Below, piece after piece: positions 5,404 to 6,169 of a DNA stretch of 6,169 nt. The stretch's first letter is position 1. Each line of letters starts with the position of its first letter. The notes under the pieces were generated by a model. The model was not told the DNA's origin. It saw nothing but the letters and a program-made list of their open reading frames with translations, and made no database searches. The translations under genes and the position numbers were made by a program. Origin of the DNA: Anaerorudis sp964444915 (GTDB lineage Bacteria; Bacteroidota; Bacteroidia; Bacteroidales; Dysgonomonadaceae); the NCBI GenBank assembly GCA_964444915.1, contig CAYUIY010000095.1:1-6169 (forward strand), in the 5' to 3' direction.

Positions 5404-5688
5404 ATGACCAAAGCAGATATTGTAAATGAAATTGCCAAGAATACCGGAATTGATAAAGCATCGGTTTTGGCAACAGTAGAATCTTTTATGGAGGTCGTCA
5501 AAGATTCGTTGGCTAATAATGAAAATGTGTATTTAAGAGGTTTTGGTAGTTTTATTGTGAAAAAAAGAGCGCAGAAAACAGCCCGAAATATTTCCAAAAA
5601 TACGACTATTATCATTCCAGAGCATTATATTCCGGCATTTAAACCTGCAAAGAGTTTTGTAGCTAGAGTAAAAGAAAACGTGAAATAA
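5404..5688 (+). CDS. HU-family DNA-binding protein
   Basis: Small nucleoid protein that dimerises and bends DNA. The 94-residue product begins MTKADIVNEIAKNTGID, has the helical dimerisation part (about 1-40), the RGFGSF turn at 45-50, the DNA-binding beta-arm (about 53-75) and the IPAFKPAKSF segment at 76-85. At the arm tip the usual ARNP is ARNIS (A60-S64): the proline that intercalates between base pairs in HU/IHF (P63) is isoleucine here. I recall this form as common in Bacteroidota HU proteins. The ATG start has no Shine-Dalgarno. It is divergent from mutY and heads a likely transcript with the small basic protein and the RNase E/G gene. Confidence 0.95.
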   Translation: MTKADIVNEIAKNTGIDKASVLATVESFMEVVKDSLANNENVYLRGFGSFIVKKRAQKTARNISKNTTIIIPEHYIPAFKPAKSFVARVKENVK

Positions 5689-5738
5689 TAATACATTACA
5701 AATATTTTATATACATAACAATTTAAAAAGAAGAAGAT

Positions 5739-5831
5739 ATGCCAAGTGGTAAGAAAAGAAAAAGGCATAAGATGGCTGTCCATAAAAGAAAAAAAAGACT
5801 TAGAAAAAACAGGCATAAGAAGAGAAAATAA
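5739..5831 (+). CDS. 30-residue basic protein, bS22/mS38 (AURKAIP1/COX24)-like
   Basis: This ORF (ATG to TAA, 30 codons) encodes 18 Lys/Arg and 3 His out of 30 residues. It begins MPSGKKRKRHKM and continues AVHKRKKRLRKNRHKKRK. The pattern KMxxHKxxKxxRKxR matches, from memory, the C-terminal part of mitochondrial mS38 (AURKAIP1/COX24) and the small actinobacterial ribosomal protein bS22, so a small-subunit ribosomal role is likely but inferred. All seven arginines use AGA or AGG. The start is preceded by the A/G-rich AAAAAGAAGAAGAT, at most a weak Shine-Dalgarno. The position between HU and RNase E/G seems to be conserved in Bacteroidota. It has no upstream promoter and is probably read from the HU promoter. 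Genes this short are often missed by annotation. Confidence 0.85.
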   Translation: MPSGKKRKRHKMAVHKRKKRLRKNRHKKRK

Positions 5832-5857
5832 CCTGTTGATTTTTTTCGGCACAGCAT

Positions 5858-5898
5858 AAGAACAAACTTAAAAACTTTTTTGGCTCAAGTTTGTTCTT
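5858..5898 (+). terminator. 12-bp perfect hairpin after the small basic protein gene
   Basis: AAGAACAAACTT (5858-5869) and AAGTTTGTTCTT (5887-5898) are perfect inverted copies with a 17-nt loop that itself holds complementary A and T runs. The following TTTGTATAT is only a modest U-tract. It may end, or partly end, the HU transcript before the RNase E/G gene, or act as a processing or attenuation site, since no promoter is visible between it and that gene. Confidence 0.65.
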
Positions 5899-5913
5899 TG
5901 TATATATTAAAAG

Positions 5914-5950
5914 AGGTTCTGGTGAGAACCTAATTCTTCTGAGATAGAAG
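5914..5950 (+). promoter_or_regulatory. Two further hairpins in the RNase E/G leader
   Basis: AGGTTCT (5914-5920) pairs with AGAACCT (5925-5931) around a GGTG loop, a perfect 7-bp stem. Immediately after, CTTCT (5936-5940) can pair with AGAAG (5946-5950). With the upstream 12-bp hairpin this makes three consecutive structures ahead of the RNase gene. The stems are seen; a regulatory role is inferred. Confidence 0.45.
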
Positions 5951-5982
5951 TTTATGAAAAGAACATTTAAAATAATAAAATT

Positions 5983-6169
5983 GTGGTAAGCGAACTTGTT
6001 GTGGATGTTCAACCCAAAGAGATTACCATTGCAGTTCTTGAGAACAAGAAATTGGTAGAATTACAAAAAGAAAGACGCGATGAATCTTTTGCGGTTGGTA
6101 ACATCTATTTGGGACGGGTTAAAAAATTGATGCCCGCTCTCAATGCTGCATTTGTGGATGTAGGATACA
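5983..6169 (+). CDS. rng: Ribonuclease E/G family protein, 5' part only
   Basis: RNA-processing and decay endoribonuclease of the RNase E/G family. Only the first 62 codons are in the window; the frame is open to the edge. The product starts at GTG: (M)VSELVVDVQPKEITIAVLE, then KKLVELQKE, and VGNIYLGRVKKLMPALNAAFVDVGY at about 38-62, which is the beginning of the S1 RNA-binding domain with the family's GNIYLGRV and NAAFVDVG motifs. The GTG at 5983 is the best start: a stop at 5968-5970 closes the frame upstream, and a later GTG at 6001 would remove conserved residues. There is no Shine-Dalgarno. The catalytic DNase I-like domain is outside the window, so RNase G and RNase E cannot be told apart, though the short N-terminus is typical of the Bacteroidota Rng/CafA form. 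Confidence 0.93.
   Translation, partial: MVSELVVDVQPKEITIAVLENKKLVELQKERRDESFAVGNIYLGRVKKLMPALNAAFVDVGY

Noticed and set aside
3398..5898. Two 12-bp inverted repeats as copies of one dispersed repeat family
   Set aside because: The arms at 3398/3439 (AGAGAATGTTTT) and 5858/5887 (AAGAACAAACTT) are unrelated in sequence, so they are independent hairpins and not members of one repeat.
5625..6012. Minus-strand open frames opposite the HU end, the small basic protein and the RNase leader
   Set aside because: They are antisense to well-supported plus-strand genes and hairpins, and their products are low-complexity hydrophobic sequences arising from A-rich coding strand.

Overview
The window reads as chromosomal core sequence from a member of the Bacteroidota, most likely the order Bacteroidales. 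The evidence is the A/T-rich base composition, -7 boxes of the TAnnTTTG type, near absence of Shine-Dalgarno sequences, a GldE homologue, the mutY-ssb-gldE-phosphopantetheinyl transferase gene order, and a basic 30-residue protein between an HU gene and an RNase E/G gene. The family- or genus-level identity cannot be fixed from this sequence.

Left part (1-1386, minus strand): a ribosomal protein operon rpsF-rpsR-rplI (bS6, bS18, bL9) runs from a promoter near 1295-1325 to a strong hairpin terminator at about 6-47. The two downstream genes carry clear Shine-Dalgarno sequences, whereas the first gene and nearly all other genes in the window do not.

Middle part (1387-5065, minus strand): mutY (A/G-mismatch adenine glycosylase), ssb (single-strand DNA-binding protein), gldE (membrane CNNM/CBS/CorC protein that starts at TTG) and an Sfp-type 4'-phosphopantetheinyl transferase. 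Putative promoters precede mutY, ssb and gldE. The gldE promoter overlaps the end of ssb, and a 12-bp perfect inverted repeat lies between its -7 box and the gldE start. mutY and ssb form a DNA maintenance pair; gldE and the transferase are separated by only 19 nt and are probably co-transcribed.

Right part (5066-6169): a 338-base divergent intergenic region holds the mutY promoter, the HU promoter, a GC-rich palindrome and a pair of overlapping opposite-strand -7-like boxes. On the plus strand follow an HU-family DNA-binding protein, a 30-residue basic protein resembling the bS22/mS38 (AURKAIP1/COX24) small-subunit protein family, a leader with three successive hairpins, and the first 62 codons of an RNase E/G gene (GTG start) that runs off the window.

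No mobile element, CRISPR array, tRNA or rRNA gene was seen. I see no wholly new multi-gene system. The points most worth a second look are the small basic protein, the structured RNase E/G leader, the selective Shine-Dalgarno use in the bS6/bS18 operon, and the hairpin/promoter arrangement ahead of gldE.
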